Shown: piece by piece, positions 7,541 through 15,533 of the stretch
Position numbering within the stretch: position 1 is the first letter of the stretch
Layout of the letters: each line of letters begins with the position of its first letter
Assembly (NCBI GenBank): GCA_025355585.1
Contig: JANXZJ010000057.1
Location: 1-42,726, forward strand
Direction: 5' to 3'
Length of the DNA stretch: 42,726 nucleotides
From: Mariniphaga sp.
GTDB lineage: Bacteria > Bacteroidota > Bacteroidia > Bacteroidales > Prolixibacteraceae
Made by a program: the position numbers and the translations under genes
The notes under the pieces: generated by a model
What the model was told of the DNA's origin: nothing
Databases searched by the model: none
Seen by the model: the letters and a program-made list of their open reading frames with translations, nothing else

Positions 7541-8458
7541 ATGTCTAAAACTCTTCTTATTCTTCTTGGACCAACAGGTGTAGGTAAAACTGAGCTGAGC
7601 CTTGAAATTGCCAAATACTTCAATACTGAAATTATTTCTTGTGACTCGCGACAGATTTATAAGGAAATGAGTATTGGAACAGCTGTTCCCGACCAACGAA
7701 CCCTTGAAACCGTTCCGCATCACTTCATCCGGTCGCATTCTATTCACGATTATTACAATGCAAGTAAATTTGAAGTAGAAGTTCTCGAAAGGCTTGAATT
7801 GTTGTTTCAAAAAAAGGATGTTGTGTTAATGACTGGCGGATCAATGATGTACATCGATGCACTCTGCAAAGGAATAGATGATCTTCCCGAGGTTGATGGT
7901 GAGTTACGCCGTTCGCTGATGGAACGTATGGAAACTGAAGGGATAGAAAGTTTGCGGAATGAACTTCGGTACCACGATCCGGCATATTACAACGAGGTTG
8001 ATCTGCGAAATCCGAAACGGATTCTTCATGCACTTGAAATCTGTTTGATGACAGGTAAACCCTATTCTGCGTTTCGGATCAACGAGCCTAAGAAACGCCC
8101 TTTTAACATTGTAAAACTCGGGCTCAATCGCGACCGCGAAGTATTGTACAATCGAATCAATGACCGGGTGGACACGATGTTTATGAATGGCCTTGAAAAA
8201 GAAGCGGTTGATTTATTCCCGTTCCGACACCTTAACTCGTTGAATACGGTAGGATACCGCGAATTGTTCGATTATTTCGATGGAAAGATCATGCTTGAAG
8301 AAGCCAGAGAGAAGATCAAGGCGAATTCGAGGAAGTATGCCCGCAAACAACTAACATGGTTTCGGCGCGATCCCGAAATCACATGGTTCACGCCCGATAT
8401 GAAAAATGAAATCATTGTATTCGCAGATCAGAAATTGCTGGCAGAAAACCGTAAATAA
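7541..8458 (+). CDS. miaA: tRNA dimethylallyltransferase
   Basis: 305 residues. MiaA transfers the dimethylallyl group from DMAPP to N6 of A37 in tRNAs that read UNN codons, the first step to i6A/ms2i6A, in the cytoplasm. The P-loop GPTGVGKT is at 10-17 and the conserved Asp35 is in CDSRQIYKEMSIGTA. GGSMMYIDAL, the LRNPKRILHALEI helix and the C-terminal RKYARKQLTWFRRD motif are present. The frame is open upstream to 7478, but those residues are encoded by the repeat block, and the family N-terminus begins at the ATG at 7541, so I start there. It is the last gene before a convergent hairpin. Confidence 0.97.
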   Translation: MSKTLLILLGPTGVGKTELSLEIAKYFNTEIISCDSRQIYKEMSIGTAVPDQRTLETVPHHFIRSHSIHDYYNASKFEVEVLERLELLFQKKDVVLMTGGSMMYIDALCKGIDDLPEVDGELRRSLMERMETEGIESLRNELRYHDPAYYNEVDLRNPKRILHALEICLMTGKPYSAFRINEPKKRPFNIVKLGLNRDREVLYNRINDRVDTMFMNGLEKEAVDLFPFRHLNSLNTVGYRELFDYFDGKIMLEEAREKIKANSRKYARKQLTWFRRDPEITWFTPDMKNEIIVFADQKLLAENRK

Positions 8459-8464
8459 AAATAA

Positions 8465-8485
8465 AAGCCGGTAAACTACCGGCTA
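8465..8485. terminator. Bidirectional hairpin between convergent genes
   Basis: AGCCGGTA and TACCGGCT pair around a 3-nt loop (about 8467-8485). It lies between the stops of miaA and the acidic small protein. The T-run is weak on both sides, so termination is likely but unproven. Confidence 0.65.
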
Positions 8486-8516
8486 AATATTTATAGATAA
8501 AATGTGATATCCGTTT

Positions 8517-8876
8517 TTAGATATCCTCTTCTTCTTCCTCCTCTGGCATATCATCCGGAATATCATTGATGTCTTCATCAACATCATCATGACCTTCGAA
8601 CTCCTGTAATGCAAAATCATCACGAAGAATTCCATCGTCATTAAAATCATCATCATTCTCGACAATATTGTTTGCCTCCTCAAGTGTCATCCGAACCAGG
8701 TAATAATGATCATCGGTTTCGTATGGTAAAGCAGACACTACTTTTCCTTTTGCATTGATATAAGTGATCAGATTTCCTGCAAAACCCTGTGGATAGGTCA
8801 GCTTAATTTGACCCTGAACCTCCAGCGGAAGCTTGTCGTAGTCCTTAACGACCCTTGGTTTGTTGATTGTTGCCAT
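8517..8876 (-). CDS. Small acidic protein of unknown function, conserved-type N-terminus
   Basis: 119 residues in two parts. The N-terminal 65 residues form a compact-looking segment (NKPRVVKDYDKLPLEVQGQ, YPQGFAGNLITYINAKGKVVSALPYETDDHYYLVRM). The tail of about 50 residues is extremely acidic and ends in EEEEEEDI. I recall similar proteins in many Bacteroidota, sometimes labelled as DNA primase without clear basis; no function is established. There is no signal peptide or membrane segment. The acidic tail suggests binding to a basic partner (ribosomal protein, histone-like protein or RNA polymerase region), which is inference only. It is monocistronic between miaA (convergent) and pheT (divergent). 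A 7-bp hairpin lies just upstream of the ATG. Confidence 0.8.
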   Translation of the reverse strand: MATINKPRVVKDYDKLPLEVQGQIKLTYPQGFAGNLITYINAKGKVVSALPYETDDHYYLVRMTLEEANNIVENDDDFNDDGILRDDFALQEFEGHDDVDEDINDIPDDMPEEEEEEDI

Positions 8877-8887
8877 CGTATATATAG

Positions 8888-8905
8888 ATTAAGGTTTTCC
8901 TTAAT
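8888..8905 (-). promoter_or_regulatory. Hairpin in the leader of the small acidic protein gene
   Basis: ATTAAGG and CCTTAAT pair around TTTT, 11 bases upstream of the start codon at 8876. It may affect translation initiation. The wider gap 8877-9194 otherwise holds only the pheT promoter and A/T-rich DNA. Confidence 0.4.
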
Positions 8906-9131
8906 GATTTACAGATTAATAGATTAATACTTTTAATAGCACCTGGATTGCTATTTGATTTCGTGGTGCAAAATAATAATTCAATAAATCAAAAAAATAG
9001 TTTTTTGAAAATTGTGAAAAAAAAACTCAATTTGTTTTCTTTCTGAATTTCGAAGCCAATAAATCGTATCATAAAACAAGTGAAATAACGCAAATATTGG
9101 GCTCTCAATAATTAGCCGCTTGCATTCAAAT

Positions 9132-9161
9132 TTGGGCTTTGATCTAAATTGCCTACCTTTG
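9132..9161 (+). promoter_or_regulatory. pheT promoter
   Basis: -33 TTG (9132-9134), a 19-bp spacer, and -7 TACCTTTG (9154-9161) form a textbook Bacteroidota promoter. The predicted leader is about 28 nt. Confidence 0.75.
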
Positions 9162-9194
9162 CACCTCTTATAATATTAAGAAGAAGATTATAAA

Positions 9195-11651
9195 ATGAAT
9201 ATTTCATACAGCTGGCTGAAAGATTACATCAATCTTGAACTCTCTCCTTCCGAAGTTGCGGATACGCTTACCCAACTCGGACTTGAAACCGGAAGTGTAG
9301 AAGAAGTCGAATCCATTAAGGGAGGACTAAAAGGAATTATTGTGGGTGAAGTAATTACATGCGAAAAACACCCTAATTCCGATCATTTAAGTGTTACCAC
9401 CGTGAATATTGGCGGCGGCGAAAACCTTCCGATTGTTTGTGGCGCACCCAATGTTGCGACCGGCCAAAAAGTTGTTGTTGCCACTGTTGGAACTGTGCTT
9501 TACAGTGGTGATGAGCAATTTACTATCCAGAAGTCCAAAATCAGGGGCGAAGTTTCGATGGGGATGATCTGTGCAGAAGACGAGATCGGCATTGGTAACG
9601 ACCATAACGGTATCATGGTTCTCCGTCAGGATGCAATTCCGGGAACACTTGCCAGCGATTTTTTTAATATTCAAAGCGATTTTGTTCTTGAGGTAGATTT
9701 AACACCTAACCGGATCGACAGTGCTTCACATATTGGTGTTGCGCGTGATCTTGCGGCTTTTCTAAGTCAGAAAGAGCAAATTAACTATACACGACCAAGC
9801 ATTGACGCTTTTGAAATTGATAATCAGAATCTTGCTATTTCGGTGGAAATTGGGAATCCTGAGGCTTGTCACCGTTACAGTGGATTGACCATTTCGGATG
9901 TGAGGGTTAAGGAATCTCCTGAATGGCTGAAAAACAGACTTAAGGCGATTGGTCAAAGCGCTATCAATAATATTGTTGATATAACCAATTACATTCTTTA
10001 CGAAACAGGCCAGCCGCTTCATGCTTTTGACGCAGCAGAGGTGAAGGGAGGCAAGGTGATTGTAAAAACGCTTCCTGCCGGAACTAAATTTATCACACTT
10101 GACGGAGTCGAAAGAGAGTTGTCGGACAAAGATCTGATGATTTGCAATGCAGAAGAGGCGATGTGCATCGGTGGAGTTTTCGGTGGACTTCAGTCCGGCG
10201 TAAAAGAGAGTACTACCAGTATTTTTCTCGAAAGCGCCTATTTCAATCCGGTATATATCCGTAAAACGGCCCGTCGTCATGGTTTAAATACCGATGCATC
10301 TTTCCGTTTCGAACGTGGAGTTGATCCCAACGGGACCCTGTACGCCTTGAAACGTGCGGCTTTGCTCATAAAAGAGATCGCCGGCGGTACGATATCCTCG
10401 GATGTTGTTGACATCATCGCGGATGCTTCCATACAGGAATTCTTCCCCGTGGAAGTTTCTTATTCAAATATCAACCGCCTTATTGGAAAAGAGATTCCAA
10501 AGGAGACCATTAAAAATATTCTTTGTTCTCTCGAAATTCTTATTAAAGAAGAGAGTCCCGAAGGACTGAGTCTTGCCGTTCCTCCGTTTAGAGTAGATGT
10601 CAAAAGGGAAGCAGATATCATTGAGGAAATCTTGCGTGTGTATGGTTATAACAATGTTGAGCCTTGTAAATCGATAAAATCAACCATTCAGCTTGCTCCG
10701 CATCCCGATAAGATGAAATTGCAGAACCTGGTTTCCGAAATGTTCACCGCGAGGGGCTTTAACGAAATCATGTCCAATTCACTCACAAAGGTGGCTTATT
10801 ACGAGCAGCTTGATTCGTTCAAGTCAGAAAATACAGTGCTGCTTTTCAATCCCCTGAGTTCCGATCTCAACGGGATGCGGCAGACGCTCCTTTTCGGCGG
10901 GCTTGAAGCGATTAACCGCAACACCAATTTTCGGAAAGCAGATCTTCGCTTCTACGAATTCGGAAATGTTTATCATTTCGACGGAACCAAAACCTACGAC
11001 CATCCTGTAAAGAATTACAGCGAGGAAGAGCACATCGGGATCTGGATCACAGGCAAGAAAGAGACCGAAAACTGGAAAGTAAAGGAGGAGCCTACTTCAT
11101 TCTTTACTTTGAAAGCCAATGTCGAGAATATCCTGTCGAGACTTGGCATTGTAATTGGGAATTGTACGATCGAAACAATATCGAATGACATCTTTTCGGA
11201 AGGACTTGAATATCGTTTTAATAATGTGGTAATTGGTCAGATTGGTTACCTAAACAATAAAATTCTTAAGATTCTGAATCTCAATGCTGACGTTTTCTAC
11301 GGAGATCTTCGCTGGACGGCTATTTTAAAAGCCATCAAGAATCACAAAGCCAGCTATACCCCGCTTCAGAAATATCCCGAGGTAAAACGCGACCTGGCAC
11401 TGCTGATTGATAAAGAAGTAATGTTCAGTACAATAAAAGCATTGGCCTTCAAGGCAGAAAAGCAAATTCTGCGCAGCGTAAATATTTTCGATGTTTACGA
11501 AGGATCGAATCTTCCGGAAGGTAAGAAATCATATGCTGTTAGCTTTATCCTTCAGGATGAAGAAAAAACGCTCAACGACAAACAGATCGAGAAAACGATG
11601 AACCGCCTGATAAGTGTTTATGAGCGCGAGGTTGGGGCACAAATCAGATAA
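9195..11651 (+). CDS. pheT: Phenylalanine-tRNA ligase beta subunit
   Basis: 818 residues, the normal bacterial length. It forms the alpha2-beta2 enzyme that charges tRNA-Phe. The start MNISYSWLKDYINLEL is the family signature. The EMAP/OB-type tRNA-binding domain is at about 40-150 (VGEVITCEKHPNSDHLSVTTVNIG). The B3/B4 editing domain follows at about 210-390, then B5 at about 400-475 and the synthetase-like core at about 480-700. The C-terminal ferredoxin-fold anticodon-binding domain is at about 725-818 (YPEVKRDLALLIDKEV, FDVYEGSNLPEGKKSYAVS). pheS is not adjacent, as is common in this phylum. It has its own promoter and terminator. Confidence 0.98.
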   Translation: MNISYSWLKDYINLELSPSEVADTLTQLGLETGSVEEVESIKGGLKGIIVGEVITCEKHPNSDHLSVTTVNIGGGENLPIVCGAPNVATGQKVVVATVGTVLYSGDEQFTIQKSKIRGEVSMGMICAEDEIGIGNDHNGIMVLRQDAIPGTLASDFFNIQSDFVLEVDLTPNRIDSASHIGVARDLAAFLSQKEQINYTRPSIDAFEIDNQNLAISVEIGNPEACHRYSGLTISDVRVKESPEWLKNRLKAIGQSAINNIVDITNYILYETGQPLHAFDAAEVKGGKVIVKTLPAGTKFITLDGVERELSDKDLMICNAEEAMCIGGVFGGLQSGVKESTTSIFLESAYFNPVYIRKTARRHGLNTDASFRFERGVDPNGTLYALKRAALLIKEIAGGTISSDVVDIIADASIQEFFPVEVSYSNINRLIGKEIPKETIKNILCSLEILIKEESPEGLSLAVPPFRVDVKREADIIEEILRVYGYNNVEPCKSIKSTIQLAPHPDKMKLQNLVSEMFTARGFNEIMSNSLTKVAYYEQLDSFKSENTVLLFNPLSSDLNGMRQTLLFGGLEAINRNTNFRKADLRFYEFGNVYHFDGTKTYDHPVKNYSEEEHIGIWITGKKETENWKVKEEPTSFFTLKANVENILSRLGIVIGNCTIETISNDIFSEGLEYRFNNVVIGQIGYLNNKILKILNLNADVFYGDLRWTAILKAIKNHKASYTPLQKYPEVKRDLALLIDKEVMFSTIKALAFKAEKQILRSVNIFDVYEGSNLPEGKKSYAVSFILQDEEKTLNDKQIEKTMNRLISVYEREVGAQIR

Positions 11652-11697
11652 GCTTGAGGAGTCTTTATAAATTTTTGAAAAGTTATAATTTACTTAA

Positions 11698-11733
11698 AAA
11701 AGGATTCAGCTCATTCAGGAGTTGAATCCTTTT
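11698..11733 (+). terminator. Terminator after pheT
   Basis: AAAAGGATTCA (11698-11708) pairs with TGAATCCTTTT (11723-11733), ending in a short T run. Confidence 0.88.
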
Positions 11734-11743
11734 CTGTTTAACC

Positions 11744-12046
11744 TTGTCGCAGTTTATCCGGAAGATAGAAGTTACCCATGAATTTGTCGTTATTATCACT
11801 ATCAGAAATAGTGATGGTACAATAAAAAGTACCATTTACAGAATAAAATCACGACGAGCTCATTACCAGTCATTTGTTAAGCCTTTTGTCGTTCTCTGTA
11901 ATTCAGTCCAGCTGATGGCGTTAAGTTCCAATGAAGCCCCGGAAGGTTTTGCAAGATAGCCGCTTCGATTGCTTTCGGATGAGATAGCAGAATTGGAATA
12001 TGTTGCAAGGGTTTCGCATAAAACTATTTGGTAAGTGCTAAAAAAC
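11744..12046 (+). pseudogene. Decayed IS630-type transposase fragment (N-terminal HTH part)
   Basis: The frame starting at 11744 reads STIYRIKSRR, then QLMALSSNEAPEGFAR, a stop (TAG at 11957-11959), PLRLLSDEIAELEYVARVSHKTIW, another stop (TAA), and VLKNERKK. This order matches the helix-turn-helix part of IS630-family transposases (family pattern: I/L-ALAC-S-PPEG-ARW-LRLLAD-VELEYV-SISH-TV-VLKKNELKP). The first stop sits where the family has a conserved Trp. About 20 residues seem lost after STIYRIKSRR, and no DDE catalytic part follows. No terminal inverted repeats were identified. The match is from memory of the family, so this is moderately sure. Confidence 0.5.
11795..11835. repeat. Two overlapping short hairpins
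   Basis: ATCACTAT (11795-11802) pairs with ATAGTGAT (11808-11815). ATGGTAC (11814-11820) pairs with GTACCAT (11829-11835). The second stem shares two bases with the first. They lie inside the decayed transposase region. Confidence 0.5.
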
Positions 12047-12171
12047 GAACGAAAAAAAGATCTTTCAATTCAAAATACGAACAATCCAAAATTGGCTAAC
12101 AGTATAGATATTCTATGCTATTAAGAATCAATCCAGATTTGCTTTTTCGTCACTTTAAGTATTATTTTCGT

Positions 12172-12179
12172 TATATTTG
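12172..12179 (+). promoter_or_regulatory. -7 promoter box of the cytochrome/FGE gene
   Basis: TATATTTG fits TAnnTTTG and lies about 50 bp before the start at 12230. No TTG is found at the usual -33 spacing, so the assignment is tentative. Confidence 0.45.
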
Positions 12180-12229
12180 GCGCCATAGAACAGCTAATAT
12201 TAATTTTCGGTTACCTTTTTTATTTTTTT

Positions 12230-13768
12230 ATGATCAAAAAGTTCAAATTTGCCAAATGGTCTTGGTTTGTATTTTTTACCGGACTATTTGTTTGTGCTAT
12301 TTTGCTGTTTACCAGCAATAAAGTTTTGCACACTACTTCCACAGACGAATACTGTCAATCATGTCACATTCATCCTGATGCTGATGCTTCGTGGATAAAA
12401 TCTACGCATTATTACAATCCAAGCGGTGTCAGGGTTCATTGTGTTGAATGCCATTTGCCACCCAAAGAAGACAACCGCTATTTATTTACAAAAGCGAAAA
12501 CAGGTTTAACCGACTTATATGGGTTTTATTTTAAGGATAAAGCATCCTTTAACTGGGAAAACAAACGACTTCTTGAACATGCCGTGAAAATTGTTTATAA
12601 CGAGTCGTGTATCAAATGTCACCAAAATTTATTTTCCAAGGGGCTTTCCGCTGAAGGAGGAACAGCTCATCTTTATTATGAAAATAATGCAAAAAAGCTT
12701 GATTTGCAATGTATTAATTGTCATCTTGATGTAGGTCACTACAATCCAAACTATAAACACGGTAAAATGACGGGGGTACCAGTCACTGGTGCTTCGTCTA
12801 AAATATTATACACTGCTCCGGCAACAGTGACGACTTTTGAAAACTTTAAGGAATTCATTCCTAACAGTCCAATCGCCTTTAGTATGGTCGCTGTAAAAGG
12901 GGGAACCTTTAAAATGGGAAGTCCTGATAAAGAGCCATACCGTAAGAATGATGAAGGACCTGTACGTAACGTAACGGTTTCACCATTCTTTATGGGTGAG
13001 GTCGAAGTTAGCTGGGACGAATTCTGGACATTCTTTGCCTCAACAATGTCAGAAGGTCGTATTGATCCAAACATAGTGATTGCACGCAATGCCAACGCTC
13101 CGGATGCTGTAACCGGACCTACGCCACCTTTCGGAATTCCTGACCAGGGATGGGGAAGCGGAAGCCGTCCTGCTATTACGATGACACATTATTCTGCCAG
13201 TATCTACTGCCAATGGCTTTCGAAAGTAACCGGTAAACATTACCGGCTGCCTACCGAAGCGGAATGGGAATATGCATGCAGGGCAGGAAGCGAAACCCCC
13301 TATTTCTTCCCGGGAGATCCAAAACGGTTATCGGAACAAGGATTCAGAAGCAAAATTTTCGGAGCCGACACTTCATTGATCAACCGATATGTGGTTTATG
13401 CGCTCAATTCATCCGGTAAAACACAGGAGCCCGGCTTTGTAAAGGCAAATCCATTCGGTTTGAAAAACATGCAAGGTAATGTACTCGAGTATTGCTCCGA
13501 TTTCTATGCGGAAAATGCTTATTCCAAAACCGGAACAACCGTCACCAATCCAAAGGGACCTGAATCGGGTGAAGAACATGTCATTCGTGGGGGTAATTAC
13601 TCGTTTGATGCCAAAGACCTCAGATCGGCGGCACGAGGTTTCACGCGCACAACCGACTGGTTGAAAACCGATCCTCAGCAACCTAAAAGTATCTGGTGGT
13701 ATTCCGATATTAAAGGCATTGGATTCAGGGTTGTATGTGAGCCAGATAGTTCCATAATTATTAAATAA
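12230..13768 (+). CDS. Tetraheme NapC/NirT-type cytochrome c fused to an FGE-like (SUMF1/EgtB/PvdO) domain
   Basis: 512 residues in one uninterrupted frame. There is an N-terminal membrane anchor at 11-29. Four heme c sites follow: CQSCH 42-46, CVECH 71-75, CIKCH 127-131 and CINCH 161-165. This is the NapC/NrfH layout of small quinol-oxidising periplasmic cytochromes. A linker at about 185-215 leads to a formylglycine-generating-enzyme-like domain at about 218-503 (GGTFKMGSPDKEP, RLPTEAEWEYACRAG at 339-353, NPFGLKNMQGNVLEY at 407-421, VIRGGNYSF at 451-459, GIGFRVV at 497-502). The paired active-site cysteines that canonical FGEs carry just after the RGG motif are absent (RGGNYSFDAKDLRSAARG), so sulfatase activation is unlikely. 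The domain may bind a ligand or substrate, or do other chemistry. The next gene starts 40 bp on, suggesting an operon. Confidence 0.93.
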   Translation: MIKKFKFAKWSWFVFFTGLFVCAILLFTSNKVLHTTSTDEYCQSCHIHPDADASWIKSTHYYNPSGVRVHCVECHLPPKEDNRYLFTKAKTGLTDLYGFYFKDKASFNWENKRLLEHAVKIVYNESCIKCHQNLFSKGLSAEGGTAHLYYENNAKKLDLQCINCHLDVGHYNPNYKHGKMTGVPVTGASSKILYTAPATVTTFENFKEFIPNSPIAFSMVAVKGGTFKMGSPDKEPYRKNDEGPVRNVTVSPFFMGEVEVSWDEFWTFFASTMSEGRIDPNIVIARNANAPDAVTGPTPPFGIPDQGWGSGSRPAITMTHYSASIYCQWLSKVTGKHYRLPTEAEWEYACRAGSETPYFFPGDPKRLSEQGFRSKIFGADTSLINRYVVYALNSSGKTQEPGFVKANPFGLKNMQGNVLEYCSDFYAENAYSKTGTTVTNPKGPESGEEHVIRGGNYSFDAKDLRSAARGFTRTTDWLKTDPQQPKSIWWYSDIKGIGFRVVCEPDSSIIIK

Positions 13769-13808
13769 ATTTTTTAGGTAGATACTAATCCATTTAAACA
13801 CAAAGATC

Positions 13809-15182
13809 ATGACTAAAAAAAATTCGTTGAGTAGAAGAGATTTTTTTACGACAACAGCTGTAGTAGGTGCTGTTGGTACGATGGGCGCGAGTGTCGTTTT
13901 TGCATCGTGTGCTCCGGGAGCTGAAAAATTAGTTCCTGTTGCGTCACTTTCAGGTGCTTACATCCCAAATCTGGTAGATAAAGCAACTGATGGAAAACCA
14001 TTAAAAGCAGGTGTTATCGGTTGCGGCGGTCGCGGCTCGGGAGCTGCACAGAACTTTTTAGATGCAGGTCCAAATCTTCAGATCGTAGCTTTGGGTGATT
14101 TGTTCCAGGATCGTATCGACGATTGCCGTAAAGGATTGAAAGAGAAATTCAATGTAGAGGTTCCTGATAATATGTGCTTTACAGGATTCGATGCTTATAA
14201 AAAAGTACTCGCAGCCGGAGTTGACCTGGTTATCATTGCAACCCCACCGGTTTTCCGTCCAATGCATTTCGAGGCAGCTGTTGAAGCAGGTAAACACGCA
14301 TTTTTAGAAAAACCAATTTGTGTTGATCCTGTAGGTGCACGCTCGATTTTTGCTACCGCTAAAAAAGCAGATGCACAAGGTCTTTGCGTTGTTACCGGAA
14401 CCCAACGTCGCCATAAAAGAGACTATGTTGAGAGTTTCAAACAAATTCAAAGCGGTCTGATCGGAGAGATTGTTTCCGGAAATGTTTACTGGAATCAATC
14501 GATGTTATGGTACAGAGAGCGTAAAAAAGAATGGAGTGATATGGAATTCATGGTTCGCGACTGGGTAAACTGGAAATGGCTTTCAGGCGACCATATTGTT
14601 GAACAACACGTTCATAATATCGATGTATTCACATGGTTCTTCGGTAAAAAACCGGTGAAAGCAGTTGGATTTGGCGCAAAGCAACGCAGATTATCGGGTG
14701 ATCAATACGATATGTTCAGTGTTGATTTCGAATATGAAGGTGGTGTTCATGTACATAGTATGTGTCGCCAGATTGACGGATGCAAAAACAATGTTTCGGA
14801 ACACTTACAAGGGACAAAAGGTTCTTGGAGCAGTGACACCATGGAAATCAAGGATCTTCAGGGAAAAGTCCTTTGGAAATTCGACAGTGAAAAAGAGAAA
14901 GCCGATTTCAAACAGACGAATCCATATGTACTTGAGCACGTCGACCTCGTGAATCACATCAGGGCAAATACCAAAATCAACGAGGCAACTGAAACAGCAA
15001 TCTCATGCCTCACCGCAGTGATGGGTCGTCAATCGGCTTACACGGGCGCTGAAGTAACATGGGATGAAATCAGTAACTCTACTATGACTTATCTTCCTGA
15101 AAAATTGGAGATCGGTACGGTTGACATGAGCAGTTATGTGGTTATGGTTCCTGGAAAACCAAAAGAAGAGAGAAAAGCTTAA
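13809..15182 (+). CDS. Tat-exported Gfo/Idh/MocA-family oxidoreductase (possible lipoprotein)
   Basis: 457 residues. The Tat motif SRRDFF is at 8-13, followed by a hydrophobic stretch and FASC (Cys34), a plausible lipobox, so the enzyme is probably exported folded and perhaps lipid-anchored. The Rossmann motif GVIGCGGRGSG is at 68-78, the family EKP at 167-169, and VEQHVHNIDVF at 264-274 in the C-terminal sugar-binding part. Family members oxidise or reduce sugar hydroxyls with tightly bound NAD(P); some exported Bacteroidota relatives are glycosidases (GH109) or 3-keto-glycoside-forming dehydrogenases. The exact substrate is unknown. It lies 40 bp behind the cytochrome/FGE fusion and ends at a strong terminator, so the two probably form a bicistronic unit. 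Confidence 0.93.
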   Translation: MTKKNSLSRRDFFTTTAVVGAVGTMGASVVFASCAPGAEKLVPVASLSGAYIPNLVDKATDGKPLKAGVIGCGGRGSGAAQNFLDAGPNLQIVALGDLFQDRIDDCRKGLKEKFNVEVPDNMCFTGFDAYKKVLAAGVDLVIIATPPVFRPMHFEAAVEAGKHAFLEKPICVDPVGARSIFATAKKADAQGLCVVTGTQRRHKRDYVESFKQIQSGLIGEIVSGNVYWNQSMLWYRERKKEWSDMEFMVRDWVNWKWLSGDHIVEQHVHNIDVFTWFFGKKPVKAVGFGAKQRRLSGDQYDMFSVDFEYEGGVHVHSMCRQIDGCKNNVSEHLQGTKGSWSSDTMEIKDLQGKVLWKFDSEKEKADFKQTNPYVLEHVDLVNHIRANTKINEATETAISCLTAVMGRQSAYTGAEVTWDEISNSTMTYLPEKLEIGTVDMSSYVVMVPGKPKEERKA

Positions 15183-15208
15183 TCAGAAAAGTCTTTATAT
15201 TAAAGTTT

Positions 15209-15244
15209 AAACCCCGTTGCTGAAAAGTGGCGGGGTTTCTTTTA
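15209..15244 (+). terminator. Terminator after the Gfo/Idh/MocA gene
   Basis: AAACCCCG (15209-15216) pairs with CGGGGTTT (15231-15238), followed by CTTTTATT. The remaining gap to 15533 is A/T-rich and must hold the promoter of the next gene; I see no clear TAnnTTTG match. Confidence 0.9.
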
Positions 15245-15533
15245 TTAGACACTCAGTGTCCTATTTATATTCAATTTTAGGTTAAAACCGTTTAGCTTGA
15301 TTCTTGCCTCATTGTAAGTGAATTGCCAATTTTAACCTTCCGATGATTGACATGAGCTGGTTGAGTTGAAACTAAATTACCTCAACTTGAACAACTTTCG
15401 CAATAGATGGTGAAAAAGTAAGTGCTGTTAATTCTGTGTTCGTTTGCAGCTTCTGAAAGATTATTACTATTTTTAGTGCTTTAATTCATTTTCCAGTTAG
15501 GGTTATTTTTTACAAATATTAATATAAGGAATT

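Noticed and set aside
12230..13768. Sulfatase-activating FGE with a sulfatase partner
   Set aside because: The catalytic Cys pair is missing and no sulfatase gene lies in the window.
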